From the NCBI GenBank assembly GCA_964474415.1, contig CAYYSO010000043.1, positions 1 to 15,699 of the forward strand: a stretch of DNA of 15,699 bases. The letters are read 5' to 3'. Below the pieces are notes generated by a model, which worked only from the letters and a program-made list of their open reading frames with translations, was not told where the DNA came from and searched no databases. How positions within the stretch are numbered: position 1 is the stretch's first letter; each line of letters opens with the position of its first letter. Positions 1 through 6,615 of the stretch are shown here, one piece after another. A program made the translations under genes and the position numbers. The stretch is from Methylomarinum sp964474415 (GTDB lineage: Bacteria; Pseudomonadota; Gammaproteobacteria; Methylococcales; Methylomonadaceae).

Positions 1-312
1 CAAATGCCTAGTGAAAATCAGTGGGTGTGTTGATTTAATCGTGCAATTGTAACTGTTCAGCCGTTTTTTTGGAAATGCACAGGAACTGATGCATCGTTAA
101 AGTATAAGGCGATTATTTTATCTTTACACTAATGTGTTAGCTAGTTCTATGAATAACAACAGGTTATTGCTTTAAGGAAACAAGAAAAATAGTACAGATT
201 GATATTAAAAATGATTCACTGCGTGGGCTGAAATTAGCCATAGGACTGCTCTGCTAGTCTATTAATGAGAAAAGGCTACAATTAATTGTGAATGAAACAA
301 AGGGAACAGTCG
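1..312. other. AT-rich stretch without a recognisable gene
   Basis: No reading frame of useful length or recognisable protein was seen on either strand. The stretch lies directly upstream of the cas1 remnant, so it may hold former leader or promoter sequence of a CRISPR-Cas locus. No repeat array is present. A string at 215-236 loosely resembles a type I-F repeat but is single and gapped. Confidence 0.5.
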
Positions 313-484
313 ATGGAACCATTATCCGACCTAACAAGGTATCCTGCATTCTAAACGCGCCAATATCTATTATCTGGAAAAATGCCGGGTGATGCAAAAA
401 GATGGCCGTGTACTTTATCTGACAGAAGCTAAAGAAGAAAAACAGTATTGGAATATACCTATAGCCAATACTACCGTGATTTGA
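313..484 (+). pseudogene. cas1: N-terminal remnant of type I-F Cas1 (CRISPR integrase)
   Basis: Cas1 is the integrase that inserts new spacers into a CRISPR array. The ATG at 313 gives MEPLSDLTR. After a one-base shift at about 340 the next frame reads ILHSKRANIYYLEKCRVMQ and, further on, YWNIPIANTTVI, then a TGA at 482. From memory of the family, type I-F Cas1 proteins such as that of Pseudomonas aeruginosa start with the same ILHSKRAN...YYL..CRV...GRV...YWNIPIANTT pattern, in the same order and spacing. The family is about 325 aa long; only about 57 codons survive here, so all catalytic residues are gone. The match stops exactly where the tip of an IS3-type element begins. No cas2-3, csy genes or array are present in the window. 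The gene is non-functional. Confidence 0.85.
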
Positions 485-660
485 TGTGTCAACACTATTT
501 CAGACACAAAGTTACCCAGTTTTTTGCTGAATTTCGTAATCAACGGGTGACAAATAATCATTTGCAGAATGGATTCTTTCTCTATTGTAAAATACCTCAA
601 TATATTCAAACATAGCCAGTTTAGCTTCTGTTCTTGCCCCAAAGTCACGCCTCTGACTTC
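482..660 (-). mobile_element. Remnant of an IS3-family insertion sequence (3' end of element)
   Basis: The outer tip is the TG-starting sequence from about 482 or 485, containing GTGTCAACACTATTTCAGAC, about 25 bases beyond the stop codon of the transposase fragment. That spacing is normal for IS3 ends. The cas1 reading frame is lost exactly at this tip, which makes the tip the insertion boundary. The inner side has no second end: transposase similarity stops near 640-658, so the rest of the element has been deleted. No target duplication can be checked, because only one end remains. Confidence 0.75.
512..658 (-). pseudogene. C-terminus of IS3-family transposase (OrfB, DDE integrase)
   Basis: On the minus strand the frame ending in TAA at 512-514 reads RTEAKLAMFEYIEVFYNRER, then IHSANDYLSPVDYEIQQKTG. 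This is the usual ending of IS3-group OrfB transposases (EAKLAMFEYIEVFYNR.R.HSA.GYLSP..YE), which holds the last part of the rve integrase core. About 40 residues of a protein of roughly 280 remain, and the catalytic D, D and E residues are not all present. A stop codon lies just upstream at 659-661 in this frame. A different minus-strand frame (start at 702) is open over the same bases but does not match the family. Confidence 0.85.
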
Positions 661-880
661 AAACCGCTTTCCAGCCTCCGTATCCCCATCCTGTTCGCTC
701 ACATGTCATTTCTGGCGTTCCGGCAAACATCTCAATCAGCATCCATTTCAATTGATGTTTCAAAAAACCAAATAAAAATTACAACCACTAAAAACACAGA
801 TAACCCACTAAATATGCTATATTTCCATATCTGACGCCAATCAATGACTGTAATGGTCTAAGGAGCAATCATCAAAATCC
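661..880. other. Intergenic stretch between IS remnant and helicase; no gene seen
   Basis: No recognisable protein on either strand. On the minus strand a short frame through 665-760 is open but matches nothing I know. An AAGGAG string at 860-865 lies 15 bases before the helicase ATG, farther than is usual for a ribosome binding site. I could not place a convincing promoter, though the stretch around 810-825 is AT-rich. Confidence 0.4.
783..804. repeat. Possible degenerate copy of the CCACAGAG-type repeat
   Basis: The bases AACCACTAAAAACACAGATA differ at only a few positions from the AACCACAGAGAACACAGAGA form of the repeat seen at 3771-3877 and 6804-6874. The matching inverted half is not visible next to it. 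This could be chance in an AT-rich stretch. Confidence 0.25.
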
Positions 881-1468
881 ATGGTTGAAGGGATATTTAC
901 AGACTATCACGCCAAATATTACGCTTATGAACTGACCAGACAAGCATCCGGCGACAATGTAGAAAGGCTTTCAACATCGCTGTTTGATGCCAGTGTCGAT
1001 TTGAATCCTCATCAAATCGAAGCGGCATTATTTGCATTGCGTTCACCCTTGTCCAAAGGCGTCATCCTTGCCGATGAAGTCGGATTGGGGAAAACCATAG
1101 AAGCGGGGTTGGTGCTTTGCCAATACTGGGCAGAACGCAAACGCAATCTACTGATTATTTGCCCGGCCTCATTACGCCGGCAATGGGCGGCTGAACTCAC
1201 TGAAAAATTCAATCTGCCTTGCGTTATTCTCGATGCGGCATCAGTCCGCAAACAAAAAGATACAGGAATCTATAACCCCTTTAAACAAAACAAAGTCGTC
1301 ATTTTGTCCTATCACTATGCCAGCAGGATGGAAGAGCAATTAGTTTCTATTGGCTGGGACTTGGTGACTATTGATGAAGCCCATAAATTACGCAACGCCC
1401 ATCAAAAAAGCAACCGCATGGGGCAAGCATTGAAGCGGTCATTAGCAGGCAGGCAAAACTTTTACTGA
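881..1468 (+). pseudogene. SNF2/RapA-like helicase, part 1 (N-terminal ATPase lobe) before a frameshift
   Basis: This is the first piece of a gene that once ran from 881 to 3762, about 960 aa. Such proteins are double-strand DNA translocases of the SF2/SNF2 group and are common partners of restriction-modification and DISARM-like loci. Seen here: a Q-like region LNPHQIEAAL (residues 41-50), Walker A DEVGLGKT (65-72), motif Ia CPASLRRQW (94-102) and the Walker B box DEAH (165-168). The frame ends in RQNFY and a TGA at 1466. If one A is added to the AAAA run at 1455-1458, it continues as KLLLTATPLQN, which is motif III, in the frame of the next piece. The start is the ATG at 881; the only purine-rich site, AAGGAG at 860, is 15 bases away. 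There is no in-frame alternative start, because a TAA lies at 851. Confidence 0.85.
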
Positions 1469-3591
1469 CTGCAACGCCGCTTCAAAACAGCCTGATTGAA
1501 CTCTATGGCTTGTCAACCCTGATTGACGACCAATTATTTGGTGATGATAAAGCCTTTCGCAAGCAATATATGAATGCTGAAGGGAATCTACCGGAATTAC
1601 GACACCGATTAAACAGTTTTGTCAAACGAACATTGAGGAAAGATGTATTAGAGTATGTTCGCTATACAGAAAGGCGCACCTCCACCCAACCTTTTACCCC
1701 CAGCGACAAAGAGCAACGACTTTACGATGCGTTATCGGCGTTTATGTTAAGGGAAGACTCTTATGCTTTGCCCAAAAGACAGCGACATTTAACCAACTTA
1801 ATACTACGGAAATTACTTGCCTCATCCACTCATGCCGTCACCGCAACATTGGAACGCATCCGCCAACGTTTAATATTACTGCAAACTCATTCACCAGCTG
1901 CAACGCCGGAAAACTTCCTTGGTCATTTAATTGAAATCGAAGAATTGGAGGAAGAATACACAGAATCCTTAGATGATATTGATCAACAACAGGCCGAAGA
2001 TGAATCCGTCATAAATCCACAACAACTTGAGCAGGAAATTACAGAATTAAGTGAATACATAGACTGGGCCAACGCTATATCCGTGGATGCTAAAACCGAA
2101 CAACTAGTCACTGCAATTGAAACCGGCTTTAGCGAAATGCAAAAAATGGGCGCCGCCCGTAAAGCCATTATTTTTACCGAACCCAAGCGCACTCAGGAAT
2201 ATTTAAAAGATTATCTGATACAAAAAGGCTGGCAAGATAAATTGGTCACATTTAACGGTACCAATAACGATCCGGATTCAACCAAGATTTATCAGCAATG
2301 GCTGACTGAAAATCAAGACACCGACAAAATCACCGGATCACGGCCAGTTGATCGAAGGACAGCGATTATTGACCACTTTACAGCACATGCTGAAGTCATG
2401 ATCGCCACCGAAGCGGCGGCTGAAGGTGTTAATCTGCAATTTTGTTCTTTAGTCATTAATTATGACTTGCCCTGGAATCCGCAACGTGTGGAGCAGCGTA
2501 TCGGGCGATGTCACCGTTACGGACAAAAGCATGATGTCGTGGTGGTCAATTTCGTCAATACCCGGAATGAAGCCGATCAGCGGGTGCTGGAATTACTGAC
2601 AGACAAATTTAATCTGTTCAGTGGCGTATTTGGTGCGTCTGATGAAATTTTAGGGCGCATCGAAAGCGGAATTGACTTTGAAAAACGCATCCTTGAAATT
2701 TATCAAACTTGCCGCAACCCGGAAGATATTGAATACGCATTCGCAACATTGCAAGCCGAGCTGGAAACAGACATCGACGAGAAAATGAACGATACGCGAA
2801 AGCTTCTTATCGAACATTTTGATGAAGATATACACGACCTGCTAAAAATTCAGCTTGATCAGGCAAAAGCCCGCTTGGATCGTGTCAGCCGGTTATTTTG
2901 GGATACCAGCCAACACATTCTCAAAGACCAGGCGCGATTCAACCAGGAACGGCATGATTTTATATTGGAACACCCTCCCTTACCTACTATCGCCCCGGGA
3001 CATTATCAATTAATTCGCAAAGGTCTGGAAAAAGAAAATATCAGCGCCGAACATATTTACCGTTTAACCCACCCTTTAGGTGAATACGTACTGGAGCAAG
3101 CACGACAATGCGCCACACCAGATGCCGAAATTCACTTCGATATCAGCAACCATCCCGCGAAAATTTCGGTCATAGAACAATTACACGGAAAATCCGGCTG
3201 GCTTGCACTGGATTTGTTGACCATTACCAGTTTCCAAACAGAAGAACATTTAATTTTTACCGGTCTTACACAATCCGGCACACCGATTGATCAAGAAGCC
3301 TGTGAAAAAATGTTGCTCTGCCGTGCGGCAAACCTCATAACTCCACGACAAAACATATCACTACCGGCCTTACTGAATACCAATGCCAAACGTCATTGTC
3401 AGGCCACCATTCATCGAATCATCGAAGCCAACAACCGCTTCTTTCAGGCCGAACGAGAAAAACTGGAAAAATGGGCGGATGATAAAATACTCGCCGCCGA
3501 ACAAAACCTTCAGGAAACCAAAGCGAAATTGCGGGGATTAAAAAGAGAATCCAGACAAGCGGAAACCGTTGAGGCACAGCGCGAATATTAA
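1456..3591 (+). pseudogene. SNF2/RapA-like helicase, part 2 (motif III to C-terminal region), ends at a premature TAA
   Basis: Main body of the same helicase in the -1 frame. It opens with KLLLTATPLQN (motif III, from 1456), so the TTG at 1510 is not a true start. The second ATPase lobe shows AIIFTEPKRTQEYL (from 2164), ATEAAAEGVNLQ (motif V, from 2404) and QRIGRCHRYGQ (motif VI, 2494-2526), with the arginines used for ATP hydrolysis in SNF2 enzymes. The region from about 2640 on is rich in Glu, Lys and Gln and ends in a probable coiled coil, as in long RapA-like helicases. The frame stops at a TAA at 3589, but the same frame stays meaningful up to 3762. With the frameshift upstream, the gene carries two lesions. 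It lies 128 bases ahead of mod and was probably its operon partner. Confidence 0.85.
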
Positions 3592-3762
3592 ATACAGATT
3601 CGTGAGTTGGAAAGGCAACAGCGCTGCCAAAGACAACAGATATTTGATGCCGAAGATGAAATTATCGAAAAACGTGATGCATTAATTGATGCTTTAGAAC
3701 AAAAAATGTACCAGCAAACCCAAAACGAACGCTTGTTCACGATTCGCTGGTCAGTTGTTTAA
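3592..3762 (+). pseudogene. SNF2/RapA-like helicase, C-terminal tail after the premature stop
   Basis: Directly after the TAA at 3589 and in the same frame, 56 codons read IRELERQQR, IFDAEDEIIEKRDALIDALE and finally LFTIRWSVV before a proper TAA at 3760. The residues form a charged coiled coil. The ending FTIRWSVV is what I recall as the usual end of this helicase family. The TAA at 3589 therefore replaces a sense codon rather than marking a natural end. The tail has no start codon or ribosome binding site of its own and is unlikely to be translated. Confidence 0.75.
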
Positions 3763-3770
3763 CATTAATC

Positions 3771-3877
3771 AACCACAGAAAATATTAACCACAGAGAGCG
3801 CAGAGGACACTGAGACAATAAATCTTTTTAAACTCCGTGCTCTCTGTGTCCTCCGTGGTGAATTTAAACCGTGGTAA
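3771..3877. repeat. Palindromic CCACAGAG-type repeat between helicase and mod
   Basis: The left arm contains AACCACAGAGAGCGCAGAGG (3789-3808). The right arm, around 3835-3865, is its imperfect inverse and contains CTCTGTGTCCTCCGTGGT. The spacer between them is AT-rich. The unit is a roughly 9-base rhythm of CACAGAGGA. Related copies lie at 4520-4550, 5411-5445 and 6804-6874. The arms could form a large stem-loop between two genes of one operon. The mod ATG at 3890 follows 13 bases after the element with no clear Shine-Dalgarno site. Confidence 0.8.
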
Positions 3878-3889
3878 AAAAATTAAAAT

Positions 3890-4699
3890 ATGACTGAAAA
3901 TTATAAGAAACTGATTAAAACCCTGCAAAGCCTGTTTGAAATGGACAAGGCCGATCTGGATTTTGGTATTTACCGGATCATGAACCAAAAGCGCGATGAA
4001 ATAAATCAATTTTTGGAACAGGATTTATTGCCGCAAGTGCAACAGGCATTTGCTGATTATGCACAGGAAGGGCAACAAGATTTGCAACAGCAATTAAAAG
4101 CGGCGATTGAGCAGGCCAAAAGCTTTGGCGCACCGAACCCTGAAAATACCGAACCGGTTTTGGCGATCAAGGAAAAAATCCAAAACAGCGTCGATATTCG
4201 CGCCATCGAAAACGAAGTCTATTCGCACCTGAACACCTTTTTCAGCCGTTATTACGACAAGGGCGACTTTATCTCTCAGCGGCGTTATAAAAATGACACC
4301 TACGCCATTCCCTACGAAGGCGAAGAAGTCAAGTTGTACTGGGTCAATCAGGATCAATATTACATTAAATCATCCGAACACTTGCGTGATTACGCTTTTG
4401 TAGCACAGGCCGATGACAATAAAAGCGTCCGTATCAAGCTGGTCGAGGCCGACATTGAAAAAGACAATGTCAAAGCCAAAAGTGGTGAAGAACGCCGTTT
4501 TGTTTATCAAGGCTTTGGATTTACCACAAAGGACATAGAGAGCACAAAGGATAAAATTGAACTGGAACTGTATTTTGCTTATGTGCCTAAAAAAGGTGTT
4601 AAGCAGAATAAGTTGAATACCCAGGCCGTGGAACAAATTCTGGCCATCCCCCAACATAAGTACTATTATATGGAAATCGCGCGATTCGGTATCAAGTGA
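3890..4699 (+). pseudogene. Type III-like DNA methyltransferase Mod, part 1 (N-terminal domain)
   Basis: First of three pieces of a beta-class adenine-N6 methyltransferase, the modification subunit of a type III-like restriction system. Residues 20-40 (ADLDFGIYRIMNQKRDEI) and the stretch ENEVYSHLNTFFSRYY, GDFISQRRYK, YAIPYEGEEVKLYW, DQYYIK match the N-terminal domain of long Mod proteins of about 900-1000 aa. After NTQAVEQILAIP (about 4617-4652) family similarity is lost, and the frame ends at a TGA at 4697. The neighbouring frame already reads IIWKSRDSVSSDHKISLNHN from about 4665, which belongs much later in the protein. Roughly 300-400 residues, including the DPPY catalytic motif, are missing. 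Bases 4520-4550 are an in-frame repeat insertion (TTKDIESTKDK). The gene is almost certainly inactive. Confidence 0.8.
4520..4550. repeat. Half-copy of the CCACAGAG-type repeat inside mod
   Basis: The bases TTTACCACAAAGGACATAGA, followed by GAGCACAAAGG, match one arm of the element at 3771-3877 with a few G-to-A changes. The copy is read in frame as FTTKDIESTKDK between RRFVYQGFG and IELELYFAYVP, which are normal Mod sequence. Only one arm is present. Confidence 0.7.
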
Positions 4700-5220
4700 T
4701 CACAAAATATCATTGAATCACAATTATAATTTTGTTTATGCAAAGAATATAATTGAGTCTCGTTTTGGTGGTTTTTCTTTAGATTTGGATGATTATTCAA
4801 ATCTTGATAATGATTCAAGAGGGCTTTGGAAACCTGTTCCTTTGGATGCTAATAAACCAGGAGGAGATACTCAATATGGAATAACTAACCCAAACACAGG
4901 ACAGGTTTTCTTTCCACCTAATGGACGTAGTTGGGCTATTAACAAAGAGTCTTATGAGAAATTATTCGACGACAATAGAATTTCTTTTGGAACAAAAGGG
5001 AATGCAGCTCCAAAAAGAAAGCTATTTTATGAAGAACGCATAAGAAAGGGAGATAGAAAAACACAATTTCAATTTGGACGAATATGGAAACAACAAAAAA
5101 TGGAACTACACAAATAATGGACTTATTCAAAGGAAAGGTTTTTTCTTACCCAAAACCTCTTGAGTTATTAAAAAGTATTTTAACAATTTCTCATTTAGAC
5201 ACTAGCCTACTGATTTTAGA
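4656..5220 (+). other. AT-rich mosaic segment within mod (target-recognition region)
   Basis: By hand count, G+C is 17/60 at 4741-4800, 21/60 at 4921-4980, 17/60 at 5041-5100 and 15/60 at 5161-5220. The flanking parts of mod give 27/60 at 4201-4260, 24/60 at 5281-5340 and 28/60 at 5821-5880. Codon use also changes, with many AGA, ATA and AAT codons. The segment spans the region between the DPPY and FAGSG motifs, where beta-class Mod proteins carry their target-recognition domain. Its left end coincides with the internal deletion, and its right end lies just before FAGSGTT. Confidence 0.6.
4713..5117 (+). pseudogene. Type III-like DNA methyltransferase Mod, part 2 (target-recognition region)
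   Basis: The TTG at 4713 is only the first formal start. The same frame is meaningful from about 4665 (IIWKSRDSVSSD). The sequence continues with NFVYAKNIIESRFGGFSLDL, DDYSNLDNDSRGLWKPVPLD, ANKPGGDTQYGITNPNTGQV, FFPPNGRSWAINKESYEKL and GNAAPKRKLFYEERIRKGD. These match the part of Mod proteins after the DPPY domain, where the protein reads DNDPRGPWK..PL.A..PG....Y.I.NP.TG....PP.GR.W. The frame breaks at about 5066-5084: here it runs on as RIWKQQKMELHK and stops, while the frame two bases on gives METTKNGTTQIMDLF, the expected continuation. The piece is clearly more AT-rich than the rest of mod and was probably brought in by recombination. Confidence 0.75.
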
Positions 5221-6034
5221 TTATTTCGCTGGCTCTGGCACAACAGCTCACGCCGTAATCAATCTCAACCGTGAAGACAACGGTCAACGTAAATATATTC
5301 TGATCGAAATGGGCGACTACTTTAATACCGTCCTTAAACCCCGCATTCAAAAAGTCGTTTTTTCCAAAGACTGGAAGAATGGCAAACCTGTTGCAAATAA
5401 AAATCAAAAATCCTCTATGAACTCTGCGTCCTCTGTGGTGAATTCTAATACTTACAACGGTATCTCCCACTGCTTCAAATATTTAAAACTGGAATCTTAC
5501 GAAGACACCTTAAATAATCTGCAACTAAAACCCCACAGCAAAGGCCAGCGGGATATGCTGGATGAAAACCCCGCCTTGCGGGAAGATTATATGCTCGGTT
5601 ATTGGCTGGATGTTGAAACCAAGGATTCGGCCAGTTTACTGAATCTGGACAAATTTGAAGATCCCTTTAATTATCAACTCAATATCGCCACGGGCAGTGC
5701 AGGTGCAACCAGACCAACCCAAGTGGATGTGGTGGAAACCTTTAATTATCTGCTGGGCTTAACGGTCAAGCATATTGACGTGGTGCGCGGTTTTAAAATC
5801 GTAACGGGTATCAATCCCAAAGAAGAATCGGTCTTGGTCATTTGGCGACATTTGAAACAACAGGATAATGCCGCGCTGGAAAGGTTTATGGATAAATCTG
5901 GTTATAACCCGCGCGATACCGAATACGATCATATTTATGTGAACGGCGACCATACATTGGAAGATCCACATTCCAAAGTCAAAATGATCGAAATTGAGTT
6001 TAAACGGTTAATGTTTGATGTACAGGATGTCTAA
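5084..6034 (+). pseudogene. Type III-like DNA methyltransferase Mod, part 3 (AdoMet-binding motif and C-terminus)
   Basis: The ATG at 5084 is probably a codon in the middle of the old gene. The piece starts METTKNGTTQIMDLF and then shows LILDYFAGSGTTAHAVINLN (motif I, FAGSGTT at residues 48-54), which binds S-adenosylmethionine, followed by KYILIEMGDYFNTVLKPRI. In beta-class enzymes motif I comes after DPPY, so this order is normal. SHCFKYLKLESYEDTLNNL and the remaining 170 residues match the usual C-terminus. Residues about 109-121 (SSMNSASSVVNSN) are an in-frame half-repeat (5411-5445). The stop at 6032 is two bases before the GTG of the kinase gene, so the pair is transcriptionally coupled. 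Without part 1's missing catalytic motif the piece cannot methylate DNA, though it might still bind AdoMet. Confidence 0.8.
5411..5445. repeat. Half-copy of the CCACAGAG-type repeat inside mod, reverse orientation
   Basis: Read on the minus strand, it is TTCACCACAGAGGACGCAGA followed by GTTCATAGAGGA, very close to the arms at 3771-3877 and 6804-6874. On the plus strand it codes in frame for SSMNSASSVVNS between KNGKPVANK and ISHCFKYLKLESYEDTL, which abut more closely in ordinary Mod proteins. Confidence 0.75.
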
Positions 6035-6036
6035 AA

Positions 6037-6615
6037 GTGACTGAGTTGGAACCGACTTGTTATATCATTGCTGGCCCAAACGGTGCGGGTAAGACTACGT
6101 TTGCACTCAATTTTTTACCGGCTATTGTGCAATGCCGTAATTTTATCAATGCGGATATGATTGCGGCAGGGCTGTCCCCTTTAGCGCCCGAATCAATGAA
6201 GATAGCTGCGGGCAGGCTTTTTTTAACGGAACTAAAACAGTATATTCAGCAATGTGAATCCTTTGCATTTGAAACAACGCTGTCTGGAAAAACCTATTTA
6301 CCGATATTAAAAAAACTAAAACGGAACGGCTGGCGCATAGAGCTGTATTATCTTTGGTTGCCAGATATTGAGTTTTCTATCCGGCGCGTACAGGAGCGTG
6401 TCGCACATGGCGGGCATAATATCCCATTAGCCGATATACGGCGGCGTTATCCAAAAAGCCTTTACAATTTGTTACATCTTTATACGCCATTAACCGATGT
6501 AACCGTTTGTTTTGATAACTCAAAGATGATGCCTGAAAAAATTTTTATCTATCAGGATTCAGCTTATACTGTGCTTGATCCCATTAAGTTTGAACATATC
6601 AAGGGGGCTAAATAA
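6037..6615 (+). CDS. Zeta-toxin-like P-loop kinase (COG4185-type)
   Basis: A 192-aa protein with P-loop AGPNGAGKTT (residues 12-21), then NADMIAAGLSP (38-48), FAFETTLSGK (76-85) and RVQERVAHGGHNIP (117-130), with RRRYPKS after it. This is the pattern of the zeta-toxin-like kinase family annotated as predicted ABC-type ATPase or zeta toxin. True zeta toxins phosphorylate UDP-N-acetylglucosamine; for this branch the substrate is not settled as far as I know. The start is a GTG at 6037, two bases after the mod stop, with a weak AGGAT at 6023-6027. The next gene begins inside its stop codon (TAATG), and its product is the likely partner or antitoxin. The frame is intact although both upstream genes are broken. 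Its place between mod and res suggests a kinase that responds to loss or attack of the restriction system, but that is inference. Confidence 0.85.
   Translation: MTELEPTCYIIAGPNGAGKTTFALNFLPAIVQCRNFINADMIAAGLSPLAPESMKIAAGRLFLTELKQYIQQCESFAFETTLSGKTYLPILKKLKRNGWRIELYYLWLPDIEFSIRRVQERVAHGGHNIPLADIRRRYPKSLYNLLHLYTPLTDVTVCFDNSKMMPEKIFIYQDSAYTVLDPIKFEHIKGAK

Noticed and set aside
215..236. A string (TTCACTGCGTGGGCTG) resembling part of a type I-F CRISPR repeat upstream of the cas1 remnant
   Set aside because: A single copy that needs several gaps to align, with no second copy at repeat-spacer distance. Chance is likely.
415..702. Minus-strand frame of 95 codons as a gene
   Set aside because: It overlaps the cas1 fragment and the IS3 transposase tail, which match known families in other frames.
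1450..1470. Programmed -1 frameshift in the helicase
   Set aside because: The bases do not form a good X XXY YYZ slippery site in the incoming frame, no stimulatory stem is obvious, and the gene has a second, clear lesion at 3589. Simple loss of an A is preferred.
1510..1512. TTG as the start of a separate helicase gene
   Set aside because: The same frame is conserved upstream (KLLLTATPLQN from 1456), so TTG is an internal codon of the broken gene.
3589..3591. Recoded TAA (stop read-through or altered genetic code)
   Set aside because: All other genes use TAA, TAG and TGA normally as ends, and the gene is already frameshifted.
3785..4009. Minus-strand frame containing TTEDTESTE-like residues
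   Set aside because: This peptide is just the translated palindromic repeat, and the frame is antisense to the mod start.
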